The notes under the pieces are model-generated. The model was not told the DNA's origin. It searched no databases and saw only the letters and a list, made by a program, of their open reading frames with translations. Both the position numbers and the translations under genes were made by a program. From NCBI RefSeq assembly GCF_014805625.2, contig NW_023998456.1:1503782-1567781 (forward strand): a stretch of 64,000 nt of DNA, written 5' to 3'. Positions 1 to 10,498 of the stretch are shown here, piece by piece (within the stretch, counting starts at the first letter, position 1; the number at the start of each line of letters is the position of its first letter). This DNA comes from Glossina fuscipes (lineage: Eukaryota; Arthropoda; Insecta; Diptera; Glossinidae).

Positions 1-49
1 TTCTCATATTTCTTTAAAAATCACTTTGGTTTTTTTTCTCGCAATATAG

Positions 50-337
50 TATTTTCCTCAACCTCACGAATTTCAACCGGAACGCTTTTCGCCCGAGCGT
101 AAAAAATTGATAACTCCCTACACGTATATGCCTTTCGGATTGGGTCCTCATGCCTGCATTGGTGAACGTTTTACTATGCTACAAGCAAAAATTGGTTTAT
201 TAAATTTCTTACGCAATCATCGAGTGACATTGGGAGAGAAAAGTGTAAAAAGTATTAAATTCGATCCAAAGGCCATAATCCTTCAACCCGAAGGTGGTAT
301 ACATTTAAATGTTATACGAGACCCTTTAAAGTATTAA
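50..337 (+). CDS. Cytochrome P450 (type A, unit 0), last exon only
   Basis: This is the second and final exon of a CYP6-like P450 whose first exon lies left of the window. Bases 1-49 are the end of its intron and finish in a TATAG acceptor; they match the tail of the intron in the intact gene at 10499. The exon encodes 95 residues. It begins YFPQPHEFQPERF, giving the PERF motif, and continues to the haem-binding loop FGLGPHACIG with the thiolate cysteine, then ends in VIRDPLKY and TAA. Apart from a few substitutions it equals exon 2 of the three complete paralogues in this window. The product would be an ER-anchored haem monooxygenase. Whether the whole gene is functional cannot be judged because the anchor, I-helix and ExxR segment are outside the window. 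Confidence 0.9.
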   Translation, partial: YFPQPHEFQPERFSPERKKLITPYTYMPFGLGPHACIGERFTMLQAKIGLLNFLRNHRVTLGEKSVKSIKFDPKAIILQPEGGIHLNVIRDPLKY

Positions 338-1525
338 ACGAAGAAAGTTGTTGTTAATCACCTTGACGTAGATACGCAGTGGCCCTGACATGTGAACTAC
401 GTTTACAATTTCCCTAAAAACCTAAATACTTCCTATATTTACATATAAGGCACACTTTAAATTACGAATTCAACTTTGATTAGGGTTTTTATTTCCTTTC
501 CTTACTTATACCGATGGTGGAATATCAGTGCATTATTGTTAAGTTATAAGCTCTCCTTGTTAGCTAATCGTTATTTAAGCTTAAAAGAAATAATGCTTGG
601 TTTATTCATATCGCGTTCTGCCGAAATTTAACCAATAGCTTCAATAAAACTTCGACCCATATGCCCATACACTCTATTCAGATTTTCTTTGAAACAATAT
701 CAGCGTCCATCATGAAGCCAAAAACAAGTAAGAACATTATAGTCGAGCGAAAGCTAATCTTTAGATACCCTACCTCACTTCATCTAATACAGTTATCCAT
801 TATTGTCGTGATAACACAGTAAGGATTATACGTTAATTTCATGAAAAGTCATATTTTTCATCAAAACCTGAGTATTGGCGGATGCCGAAAACGTGGCCAA
901 AACGTCATCTGACGCAATAAGTATAAGGACTTGCTTTTCAAATTTTTTTAAAACCCAGTTTTTATTATACCAGCTTTTATTATAAGCTTGCCTTTACGTT
1001 TGTCTCTCTGATGTCTGTCCTTGTGTGCTTGGGTTCCACCTACAGATCACAGTTATTAGTTACACCGATGTATTTTGGCCTGAAGATGGCCCCTATTGGA
1101 AATGGATTGCATCGTGCCACCTTTTTGGCCACCATATGTATCCTTACCTTGAAATAAAAATCACAGAGGTAGCTTTTTATTTTAATCAGTTGAAAGTACC
1201 TATTTTTAAAAAATTATATTAACATTAATAGATAAAAAAAGCAAGAAAGATAATTTCAAAGATATTTCAAAAGTGAAAAACAAAATCGAACTACTTTGTC
1301 ATATAAGAAACTATGTTTGTTATAAGGAAGGTCTTACAAATTATAGAGCACTCAAACTTTGATAGGGAACCTGCGTGTGTCAAGAACTTACTTAATACTC
1401 ATAGGCAAATAATTTCGCATTTTTAAAGTGTTAATAAAAACAACCTTGAGACCCCAGATACCTGAGGTCTGCGCAAGAGCGTAAGATTTATTATACGTTT
1501 AGATTTAACGAAGTGAAGTTTATCA
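338..1525. other. 3' flank of P450 unit 0, no gene
   Basis: No coding feature is supported here. Bases about 530-720 are recognisably related to the 3' flank of unit 2 (36500-36660), including a shared AGAAATAATGCTTG stretch, so this is duplicated flank. Bases 1193-1256 match the sequence directly after the stop codon of unit 1 (12130-12200). About 700-930 resembles the left part of the dispersed inverted-repeat element described at 47635. Confidence 0.5.
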
Positions 1526-1826
1526 TACTAGTAGATCGGAATACAAGTGTGAACAACCTTATGAATAAAAATAATGTTCCTGATATCATAGTAAGTCGGT
1601 AAAATGCTAACTAAAATGTTTAATGTATGACTTTTCAATGTAAAACTTATTAACATCGCCTATACATTTTTTGTCGTACTAGTAGATCGGAATACGAGTG
1701 TGAACAACCTTATGAATAAAAATAATGTTCCTGATATCATAGTAAGTCGGTAAAATGCTATCTAAAATGTTTGAGGTATGACTTTCAATGCAAAACTTAT
1801 CAACATCGCATTATACGATTGCGCTG
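1526..1826 (+). repeat. Two tandem copies of a 151 bp unit
   Basis: The unit begins TACTAGTAGATCGGAATAC at 1526 and again at 1677, a period of 151 bases, and the copies differ at only scattered positions. A single copy lies after the P450 at 12123 (from about 12205). The sequence after the second copy (1827-2090) also continues in parallel with 12340-12600. The unit is therefore part of the duplicated P450 3' flank, expanded to two copies only here. Confidence 0.8.
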
Positions 1827-2194
1827 GTTTTTTGTCGTTTATGAATGAAGAATAAAAAAGAATGTTAGGAATAAATAAATAAATTACACGCACAGATGAT
1901 AACTGATCGCGGCTTGGTTCTTTCAAACAAAAAATTACATGAATTCATAAGTAATAAGACTTGCCTATGCTAAAAGCACTAACGTCGTTCAAGGCCGACT
2001 CTTAAATGCTCCACATCTCTTCGCTTAATGCAGTCGTTCACTCGTTTTCATGGTAATACACCAAATATTATACATTATTTTTGTTTAGAGGCATCGATTC
2101 CATATTAGGATAGTCAATTGATCAACTATCGTTCCGAAGTTAATTTACTTGTCAAAAATTTTATTATTTTTCAGTTACAAAGTACACGGACAGA

Positions 2195-2352
2195 TATCAG
2201 GTGGGCAGACGGACAGACAGGTTTAGATCGATTTAGAAAACGAATCTTAACCGATCGGTATAATAAGAGATGGGCCTATCTTAAGTCCTTCTGGGCGTTA
2301 CATATTTTCGCATGTACTTAATATACCGTGTACCACAAGTGGTGTAGGGTAT
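2195..2352 (+). repeat. Right part of dispersed inverted-repeat element
   Basis: This holds the block with ACGGACAGACAG, ATCGATTTAGAAA, a degenerate AAGTCCTTCTGG and the terminal AAGTGGTGTAGGGTAT at 2337-2352. The last is the reverse complement of the left terminus seen at 47638. The left half is missing or too diverged to align by eye. Confidence 0.6.
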
Positions 2353-3354
2353 AAAAATTTTAAATAAATAAACCGTTTTATATAGCTTTGGAGGTATCGG
2401 ACCGGATGCTACACTATTTCAAAAGCCGAAATTCGTCACACCACCATCAGTGTAATATTCGACAGCGAAGGTAGTGCTGACAAAAAAGCAGTCTGCGAGA
2501 TATCTTGACAACATCGCTTTTTCCTCGCCAACCAAACTCACGATTTAAAAAAAAAAAAGGTTCATATTGGAGAAATTGCGTATTCAAACATCTGTAAAAA
2601 ATGAAAACAGTTTCTGATCCTTACTCCATTCCTCTCTTATATACAAAGAGAAAAACGAAACCCTAATGTTGATGAATTTTTTCGTGAAAGTGAAAGGCTT
2701 GCCACTTTGGCCTGCAAAGATCATAATGTATAACAATAAGAAATATAATGTGTTCCGCTGAGACACCGGAGAATCGGCAAATATAGAGATGGAAGATTTC
2801 TCCCACTATGTTGAGAAAAAGGAGAAGTTCGCCACCATCAGGAATACGAAGCGTACAGATTTCCAAGAATGCATGCAGTAAATAGAAGCCGCTTCAAATG
2901 GCAGAGACTCTGCACCGATCACCTTGACCATTGCGAATAGTACACAAGCAGAAAAAGCAGCAGATGAGTCGCAAGTTTATTCTGAGAAAACCGAAGAAAC
3001 TGCAGAAGGGGTGAAGAGCGAACAGGATGCTTGAAAAAATGATGCTAAGGAGAAGGCAGCGAAAGTGAGTGGAAACAAAGATTTAAAAATAAGAACAGAC
3101 ATCTTTACAAGAAGCGGCGCATGATAGCGAATTGGTTAGTCGTAGCGGTTGAAAAATAAAACTTGAAAGATTTTGGAGTAGAATTGAGTGTTAAACAAAC
3201 ACTAAGCACAAGGAAAAAGGTACCAATTGAAGGTAAGCTCTAAAGCCTTACAGCCCTTAACGCATCTTTCTTCACCTTCGGTTGGTATCTTTTGAAAAAG
3301 GAGCTAACTGGTAGTGTTTGAGAAAGGAACTAACTAAAAGAAGGTGGGTTAAAG
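2353..3354 (+). other. Decayed coding-like stretch, unrecognised
   Basis: From about 2620 to 3110 the forward strand carries protein-like blocks in shifting frames. One is rich in Asp/Glu/Arg near 2660-2710, one starts at an ATG near 2791 (MEDFSHYVEKKEKFATIRN), and one is Glu/Lys/Ala-rich at 2940-3090. Stops and frameshifts interrupt all of them. The composition resembles an eroded gene or retrocopy, but no family was recognised and no function is proposed. Confidence 0.25.
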
Positions 3355-3863
3355 CAAGTACAATAACTAATTTAGCATAATCGTTAACAATTTAAGCACA
3401 GTTCATTCTGAAGTGAGGCCCAAAAACGGCCAAAGATCCTCTAACAATAGCGTTAAATCTGTGGCTATTATTAGTCGTACGGTAATATTTGGTAATAAAG
3501 CAATAGTAATCGATAAGCTGTCTGCAGTATGTGTGTGCGTAGGCGTTAAACTAAATTGTGGAAAGCCAGAGTTGTTTGAAACGGCAGCAGAAGCACGTCA
3601 GTGAGAAGAACAGAACGTACAGAACCAGAAGAGTTAAACGGGCAGTTAGAAATGGATGTCACAGAATCACAATCAGAAATCAATCAAGACAAAGTTAATT
3701 GGTTTCGTATTTTATTGCTCGAACATTAAAATAATTTATACGCGGAACGACTTTTCATACATTTGCCCGATAATTTAACGGGATTTTTGGATTTAGAAAA
3801 ATCTGATATCGATCGTTGCTTAGACATCCTCAACCAACTCAAACGAATGCAAGCCTTCGAGTG
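3355..3863 (+). pseudogene. 3' part of unrecognised gene X, copy 1
   Basis: This copy is clearly related at DNA and protein level to 31611-32114, the segment that lies tail-to-tail with the P450-B gene of unit 2. Two blocks are seen: a first frame ending PELFETAAEARQ then TGA at about 3600, and a second frame starting at that point and ending LDILNQLKRMQAFE. In this copy the second block has a nonsense change: CAT-TAA at about 3726 where copy 2 reads CAT-CAA. Homology continues through the 3' flank to about 4335, almost to where the P450-B stop codon would be, and then ends abruptly in retrotransposon sequence. The function of X is unknown. This is a dead duplicate whose neighbour P450-B has been lost. 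Confidence 0.65.
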
Positions 3864-4338
3864 AAGAATGATAAGCAAAAAACGCAAAGGAAAAAATAAA
3901 GACGATCTATATTAAAATTAAAATTTATTTATCTCCTTATTTTTTATCCATCTTGATTTTTGGTTTGGTTCAAACTTATCTCAGCTTTATTTTTCACAAA
4001 TTTTATCGTAAAATGCTAGAAATTAGATCTTATTGCAATAAATAAGACAAAGAATAAGACCGTATGGTGCAAACACCGTGTGAGGCCGCGTTTATATTGT
4101 TAGGTCTGCGAGATAAATTTAATCCATTTTTTCGGACTATTATTAATGAAAAATAAGCCTTTATATGGCAAAAAGTGCAACGTTTTACTTTATGACGGCG
4201 ATCGGTAAAAAATTTTATTGATAAAGTGATATTTAATAGTTGGCCTTGCCAGTTTATAACGCTTTAGCTTAATTTTGTTAATTTACTTTGTTAAGCAATT
4301 TCTTAAACTTTTTGTAAAAGCTCTCGCGCTTAAGCTAG

Positions 4339-5575
4339 GTGCGGTTTCACGCTAGCAGTTTTAATGTTTTAAATAATAGTAATACTACCTTTCACTGTAA
4401 ACGGAGTGGTCGCACAGCGAGCAGTATGTTGGATCTAACTTTTTCCAGTTCAACTATTTTATCATTCAACTGTAATACGACTAACGTCTCCATTGACAAA
4501 AGTCAGCACTCTCCCTTTTTTTTCACAGTCGCAACAATTCCGTTAAAAAAATAGAACATTTCATTTCACGTAACTTCCTTATGGACCGTCTGTCTAAAGT
4601 TGATCTTCCTTCCGATTCATCATCAATTCAAAGTACCTTTCTGTCTGTGATCAAGTCTGCTAGAGCAAACTTTTCTTATATTGAATCCTTCTCACCGAAA
4701 CCTTGGTGAAACACTTCGCTGTCCACACTTGTTCGCAAATACCAAGCTACAAGGAAAAAAATGAGTAAATATGCCGATCCAATCACCTTCATTGAAGATA
4801 TGAAAACACTGAAGGAATGGAGGTCTGCAGTTAGAAAGGCGAAAAGGACACATAGAGCTTTCACGATTAAAGAGTTATGTGGTAATGGCAACTCGCGTTT
4901 TTTCTAGAATTACATCAATGGTCATCGACGTTTTAGTCGAAAATTAAACGGTTGTGCTGTCTGGAATGACTATGATAATAAAAGGTACTTGGATATGCTC
5001 AAGAGCTATATTCCAAGTGTCAATACCATTACAATATCTTCAATTCCTTTTAGTAGTCTCAACAATAAATCCTTTTCATTGTGTGAGCAATGTGAGGGCG
5101 GCTGCTGCAAGTTGTGATAAAGTCAAGTATGATATGGTCAGAGCACTGTCCGGAGGCAGCTTAAGTATCCTCTTTCATGCAATTAATAACTGCTGGTCTA
5201 TTAACTTTATATCTTTAGATCTGCGATGTATCAAAGCAATTCTCATTCCTAAGGCAGTTAAAGTCTTAAATGATTTAAGTCACTTCAGATCAATTTCGCC
5301 AATGTCTGCATTCATAAAGTTTATTAACTACATGGTTAAGGAGAGACTAATGAAATTCTTAAAACTTGGGAACATTATTCCAGTTCGTTCTTACTCCTAT
5401 CAAAAATGGAAATCTACGAATATGTCCGTTGATGAGGTATCTTTTCTCATAGCTAGTTTAAAAAAAGTTGGTAAAATGGCTGTTATGCTTTCCCTAAACC
5501 ACAGCAAAGCCTACGATTGCGTCAACCTGATTAAGCTTGGTAGAATTCTCTTAAGGTTTTCAATTCCTCTTTAAA
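4339..5575 (+). pseudogene. Non-LTR retrotransposon relic (endonuclease end and reverse transcriptase)
   Basis: Bases 4339-4554 encode a block with SSMLDLTFSSS and DKSQHSPFFF, which resembles the C-terminal part of an apurinic-type endonuclease (the LDLTF and SDHSP region). Bases 4640-4950 carry a linker-like frame with stops. Bases 4954-5574 form a 206-codon open frame. Its second half aligns by eye with jockey/RTE-type reverse transcriptase: FRSISPMSAFIKFINYMVKE corresponds to the usual YRPISLL block, and LNHSKAYDCV to the D-x-SKAYD block. The catalytic FADD block and everything downstream are absent. Several internal stops lie 5' of the long frame, so this is a dead, truncated insertion. 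It occupies the place where unit 1 should carry its P450-B gene. Confidence 0.7.
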
Positions 5576-5926
5576 TACGTATCCACATATTAAATTTTGA
5601 ATTCTTACTGTAATATTCTTTGAATCGATAAATATAGTGAAGCACGGATCACGCTAAAAAAATGCAAACGAAATTGCCAAATCTGCCATTAGTTAGTTTG
5701 TTCATTGTGTCAGTACAAGCGTAGGATTATTTTTGAAAACACGTTAACTCACTCTGTCGATCTACATTTGATAAGGATTCGTTTGTAATATAGGACATCA
5801 CTAACCACGCAGTTGCTCGATATCAAGTAAAAACAAGTATGTGGTTATCTGAAGAAAAATATTGATTTACTAACGCCGTTTACGTATAGTAGTTGGCTTA
5901 AGAAGAGTATAGCTTATAAGAAAATC

Positions 5927-6052
5927 ATGGCCTTTCTCAATCATAGGTGCTCATCGCGATTTTTGTTCACTTACGTTTTTACATTTATTCTGCTGTTTCA
6001 AGTTAAGACAGCTTCAGCGTTGCTAGCTCAGTATACAACTTTCACAATTTAA
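5927..6052 (+). CDS. Possible 41-residue secreted microprotein or orphan signal exon
   Basis: An ATG (context AAAATCATGG) opens a 41-codon frame. It has a basic, polar start, a strongly hydrophobic core (FLFTYVFTFILLF) and a plausible signal-peptidase site after KTASA, leaving only LLAQYTTFTI before TAA. It could be a very short secreted peptide, the first exon of a gene whose remainder is gone, or chance. No poly(A) signal or clear promoter was tied to it. There are no recognised homologues, and confidence is low. Confidence 0.2.
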   Translation: MAFLNHRCSSRFLFTYVFTFILLFQVKTASALLAQYTTFTI

Positions 6053-6294
6053 AAGAAGAGAAAAACGAAAGGATTCATGACAGAAGCTGAATATAAAAGT
6101 TACTAGACAGCATACATATTCGTGGGTTCTTGAATTCAATTCTCAGGCAGAGCAATGCAAAATGACAACAATTCTCTTCTTAGGTCTAATTGTGAAATTC
6201 GCTTCTCCTTCAACATTCTTTCTTATGTATTAGCGTTTAGTCCTTTGGATCAAAATTGATTGTCGTGTTCTTCTTAAACTTGGCATGCGAATGC

Positions 6295-6475
6295 ATTCTA
6301 GCATGTACTGAACACACCACACCGACGGACGGACATGGTTAAATTAACTTAGAATTTCACGCTGATCAAGAATATATATACTTTATAGCATCTCTGAAAC
6401 TTGCTTTTCGGTGTTACATATATATATTTTAGAAAAAACCAAAATGAATATACCCGCTTCTTACGGTGATGGGTA
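6295..6475 (+). repeat. Dispersed repeat with AAGAATATATATACTTTATAG core
   Basis: The segment has a GACGGACGGACATGG block followed by CACGCTGATCAAGAATATAT and a tail ending in a GATGGGTACAA-like stretch. A diverged copy lies at 14540-14690 (CGCGCTGATTAAGAATGTAT, then GGTGGGTACAA). It shares the GGACAGAC-rich portion with the inverted-repeat element at 47635 but has a different downstream half. Confidence 0.5.
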
Positions 6476-7209
6476 CAAAAAGGGAAAAACCAAAAAAATA
6501 AAACTTCGATAATCCATAATATTGCAAGAGCGCGGCTGATTTTTTACTTGGTTTAGGGTTTACACGGTAGGGTAATATGAGCGAAAAACGCTGTCTTATA
6601 AATAACGAACAAAGTAGTATTTTTTTTTACTTTTCAGCCGAAAGATTTTCTGAGTTTACTTTGTGTTGTGAAGGTATCTTTACTTCAAAAACTTCAAATC
6701 ATTTGCCAAACTTAAACACAATATAATTTTTATGATCAAGAGATTGTTTAGTAACGGCATTGCACAGGCCGACATGCTTAGGTTTGATAGGCAATTTGGT
6801 ACTGATCAACAACTTTATAGTTAATAAGATGTACATTTGGAATAATAAATAGATTTAAAAAAAATAACATTACACGGGCCTACATGTTTGATCACGCTAG
6901 TATTTACGGTTACGGTCGTTTTTCTTATTAATCTGTTTTCTGAATAGTAAAAATCGGCTTAATTGGCTGATATCTTATATAGATATAAATATATAGCATG
7001 TACACATATTTAATACATACATTAGTTAGGTTTGGGAGGTCGGTTTCTCTCATGGAAAGTTGTTCCCGCGTTTGCTCAGTGTATTCATGTAGATATTTAG
7101 CTATCTAAAGTGCAAGTCGTATAGTGGACGATGTTGTTGCTAGCAAATAATTATGCGTTAGTGCTATTTATCAGAAATTCTTTGTTTCCATTATTTCTTT
7201 AGCTATACT
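6476..7209. other. Intergenic, nothing recognised
   Basis: AT-rich sequence without a supported gene. The last bases (TAGCTATACTATGG at 7199-7212) are shared with the start of the copy at 45770 on the other strand, so the duplicated MADF-like unit begins slightly upstream of its reading frame. Confidence 0.4.
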
Positions 7210-8017
7210 ATGGAAAATAGGAAAGCGACGCATGAAGCACTAAGCAAATTACTCCGGGAATATACGAAACTGTGGCGAACAGTACAAGGAACTGGCATGT
7301 AAGCTCAGAACTAACCCGGGCAGTGACTATTCGCAGGGTATTAAAAATTTTAGAATGCGTAAGGCTTGGTCTGAAAAGATTTGAGGGGGGTCGGTCCGTA
7401 CCCTTCATACCGCATACCTATGTATGCGCGTGAACTGGGATATAAGCGGGCCGTGGGGACAATTAACAAACAAATCGAACGTGACAGGAGACGTGAGGAG
7501 AGTATCCGTTTAGAGGTGGAGGACGTGTTAGACGGGGAGGCACCAGCCATAGAGGATGTACTAACAGGACTAATAAAAATGACCAGCGACGCTGACACTA
7601 GCACTGACGGGACTGGTTTGCCGAGGACACCTGTATCGATACCGAGAAGAAATAACGTACAGATGACACCCTTACGTCGTCTTGCTCAACAGCTGCCCCT
7701 ACACATCTTATAGGGGAGAAATAGAGCCGCTATTAGAGGAGAATCTCCAAGCCGCTGAGAAGATCGGAAGATTGGAAAAGTTTATTAACGGAGTGTACAA
7801 CAGGAGGCGGTCAGACGACAGCACGCATCGGGTACGTTTATTGTACGACTACCCCCACTTATTAGAGGCATTCGTCGCTAAACATAAGAGCACAAGTGAT
7901 CTGTACGATGTCAATCTTATTACAAAGCTGGCTCAAATGAAAGCGCCCTGCGCTTCATTCAGGGAACGGAAAAGTTGCATGCCAGTATATAGCATGCCAT
8001 GGGGGATTGCTATTTAA
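7210..8017 (+). pseudogene. MADF/Myb-SANT-like family, decayed copy A
   Basis: The ATG at 7210 opens a frame with LSKLLREYTKLW, the L-W block shared by copies at 19.4, 45.7 and 59.3 kb. It hits TGA after about 30 codons, and the homologous sequence continues in another frame (ELTRAVTIRRVLKILECVRL) and then a third. That third frame, 7381-7713, holds PMYARELGYKRA followed by a charged segment (RDRRREESIRLEVEDVL). The last block, 7682-8017, is an open frame with EEN-rich and LLYDYPHLLEAF stretches. The helical, basic make-up with a spaced Trp resembles MADF or Myb/SANT-like DNA-binding domains, but this is a visual judgement. At least two frameshifts show the copy is dead. It is the longest of five related copies. 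Confidence 0.5.
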
Positions 8018-8035
8018 GTACAGATACTGAACGAT

Positions 8036-8386
8036 GTGCAGGGCGCAACACTCCAAGCAACAATCGACAACGAAGAGATTGCAGATGGTGACGGCAAGGC
8101 GCAAAGGACGTGCGACTTGACCGTAGTGCAGACGAAGTTCACAAACGTCTTCCACCGGAGCTCCTTCAACATGGCACTGAACTGCAGGAAGAGGAGCAGA
8201 TCATCAGAAGAAATAGCGACACTTGTAAAAAAACGATGGGCAGAAGGAGTCAGAGCTGATCACGACTACTTCCTCTTCGATGAAAAAGGCTGCAAAGTCG
8301 AAGCGGAGGCCGAAGAAGAGTTTGTACCGTTCGACCTTGACGGGGAGGTATTCAGCGACCAGAAAGAGATGGTCCCAACCATTTGA
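8036..8386 (+). pseudogene. Charged open frame after MADF-like copy A
   Basis: An open frame of about 116 codons follows copy A. It is rich in Lys, Arg, Asp and Glu: a basic stretch (NCRKRSRSSEEIATLVKKRW) is followed by an acidic tail (EAEAEEEFVPFDLDGE). GC content is higher than in the flanks, as in 7380-8020, which suggests it belongs to the same element or gene as copy A. There is no recognised domain. It may be the C-terminal part of the same protein separated by a frameshift, or an adjacent second gene. Confidence 0.35.
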
Positions 8387-8429
8387 TTACAAAAAGTACA
8401 ATAGAAAGATTCAAATAAAATAGCATAAC

Positions 8430-9990
8430 ATGCCAAAAAACACTCGAAAGATTGATTTAAGAGATGAAAATGGAAAATCTGGAAATATAAATGCAGCTTC
8501 GTTTTCTGTTCTTGGAAGATATGAAAAGAATCTGAAAGAATCTGTTAGGTAAGGAATTAACTCATGCTTCGAAGGGAAATGATCAAAATGAAAATCAAAT
8601 TAATCTCAAAAGAGAAAATTCGACCCTTTTGGAATTTTGCAACGATAAATGCTCTTAAATATTGAAAATAAGTCCAAAAAAAACAGAAAAAGCGTTATGC
8701 AGCCAGGAAACTTCTGATAAGGAAATATCCTTGACATTAGCCTTTACTAAAATCACAAATATGAAGTCAAAGCTGAAAGAAAATGGTCATATTATAAATG
8801 AAGTGGAACAATCAAAGAGAGCTGAACAACAACAACTACTCAGCAAAAATTTGGAAAAGCATAATGGGAATATGACTTCTCACAAGTCAGAACAAGATTG
8901 AAAGGTGGTCCGATGCACAAGTTCCGATCAGGATATTTGATAACGATAGTAAAAGTTCACAAGAAAAATGTGGATCGGCCAGTTCTGGTATGATGATGCA
9001 ATCTGTCTGCACTCACAATTCATTGGTTGGAGCTAAGAAGAAAAACAGCGCAATTTATCAAGCAAATAGTAGTGTGCAAATTTGCCTAATATTCGACTGC
9101 GAACATTGCCAATGATCAAAAAGAAAAACTAAAGTTATGCGCTTCAAAGGAGAAGGACGAAAATCTTATTGGAAAAACTGCGATACCGAATCCTGCTCAA
9201 CAAGTAAAAAATAGTTATGAATAAGTAGATCCAAAACCTGGACAAGAAAAACTAAGGTTATGTTCTATAGAAAAAAAAATAAAAAATAAGTAACATCGGA
9301 AAAATGAAAGCCCATGAGGAAGACTTGAAAGGAAATATTTGTTCTATAACGCAGATGGCTTTTAATGCCATGCAAACTTGAAAAGAAGCGTACGTCGATA
9401 TTAATTCTGCTGATGATGATAAAGGAAAGATAAGATTAATTAATTGCAAATGAAATTAACGAAGAAAACGTAAATCAAGCTCATGTTATAAAATTACTAC
9501 CCAAATTGAATGTCGTGCCGAAGTCATTAAATAATAGCAATAACAAGGCAGTTTTCGCAAAATCTCTTCACATCTGCAATTCAAATACGATCATTATTTC
9601 GAGATTCACACAACTAAATATCGTAGTTGCTTCATTACTTAAATCACTATACTGTAATATTTGTAACAATTCGCAGGCAGCTAAGGAAACATCTCCTACT
9701 AAATCATCATCGGAAGCATTTAGTAAATTGGTAACCACATCCACAAACTCAACCGATGTTTCGAACAAATTCAATAAATTTATCACTGATGTACGTCATC
9801 TCGGGGAACTAACTTGCTTTATTAGAGAATCGAATTTATCTTTTCAATGTATTATAAATTTTGCTTTTACTATTTTTTGCGTTCAATCAATTTTTATTGC
9901 TATAACATTCCTTTTTTGTTTTCAGCCAAAGTTTGCGACACTATTTTTACATTACTTTCGACAACTCAACAATCTATCATGACACTCAAC
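8430..9990 (+). pseudogene. Decayed Lys/Asn/Ser-rich coding sequence, unrecognised
   Basis: An ATG at 8430 starts MPKNTRKIDLRDENGKSGN and stops after about 40 codons. Protein-like sequence then continues in other frames: 8662-8901 (Lys/Glu-rich, coiled-coil-like), 8905-9060, 9298-9440, and the 158-codon frame 9506-9982 (Asn/Ser/Thr-rich, hydrophobic at its end). The steady codon-like composition across 1.5 kb with stops and frameshifts suggests an old dead gene. No domain was recognised. Confidence 0.3.
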
Positions 9991-10132
9991 ATATCGGCTT
10001 TAGTTATTACGGGCGAATTTTTTTTGTTGTCTTTTATATACCTTTCCTACTAATAATTACCACCGTTTATTATCTGGAAATGTAAGCCACAAATTTATTG
10101 GCTTTGCCTATCTTAACTCAACATATCAAAAA

Positions 10133-10330
10133 AAAAAGCAATACCGCCAAGAATTGTTCGCCAAACGATACCTTTAAGAAGAGTAAGTTTTTTAGGTTGC
10201 CCAACAACGGTAAAGCTTCTATGAAAATCAAGTTTCTACTTTGTCAATATTTTGATAAACGAAGGTGATAAATAAAGATCAATGTTGAAGCAGAACACAT
10301 GGCACAAGCGTAATGAAGAGCTTAACATGA
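10133..10330 (-). pseudogene. 5' stub of P450-B, unit 1
   Basis: Read on the minus strand, this segment is closely similar to 34045-34240, the first codons and 5' leader of the intact P450-B gene of unit 2. Shared stretches include TTGTTCGCCAAACGATA and CAATATTTTGATAAA. Only about the first 65 codons' worth remain; the rest of the gene is gone and replaced by unrelated sequence. It sits head-to-head with the P450 at 10499, as P450-B and P450-A do in unit 2. This shows that the divergent pair, not only P450-A, was duplicated. Confidence 0.75.
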
Positions 10331-10387
10331 TGTAAGACCATATGTAAACAAACGTTTATTTAAAAATATTTCGAATTATAAATAATG

Positions 10388-10447
10388 TGATTGAAGATAG
10401 TAAACGGTCATTAGGGTTACGTTTTGAATATGCTGAAGGTTTATATA
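10388..10447 (+). promoter_or_regulatory. Core promoter of P450-A1 with conserved upstream block
   Basis: A TTATATAA box (10440-10447) lies about 50 bases before the ATG. About 50 bases upstream, 10388-10418 holds TGATTGAAGATAG followed by AAACGGTCATTAGGGT. The same block precedes the other two P450-A genes at 34298 and 42651. Its conservation at a fixed distance from the TATA box suggests a regulatory site, although recent duplication alone would also preserve it. Confidence 0.55.
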
Positions 10448-10498
10448 ACATCAAAAGTTTGCCTAAAGTTTTAGTAAAAAGTTTTTCGTTTTGAAAGA

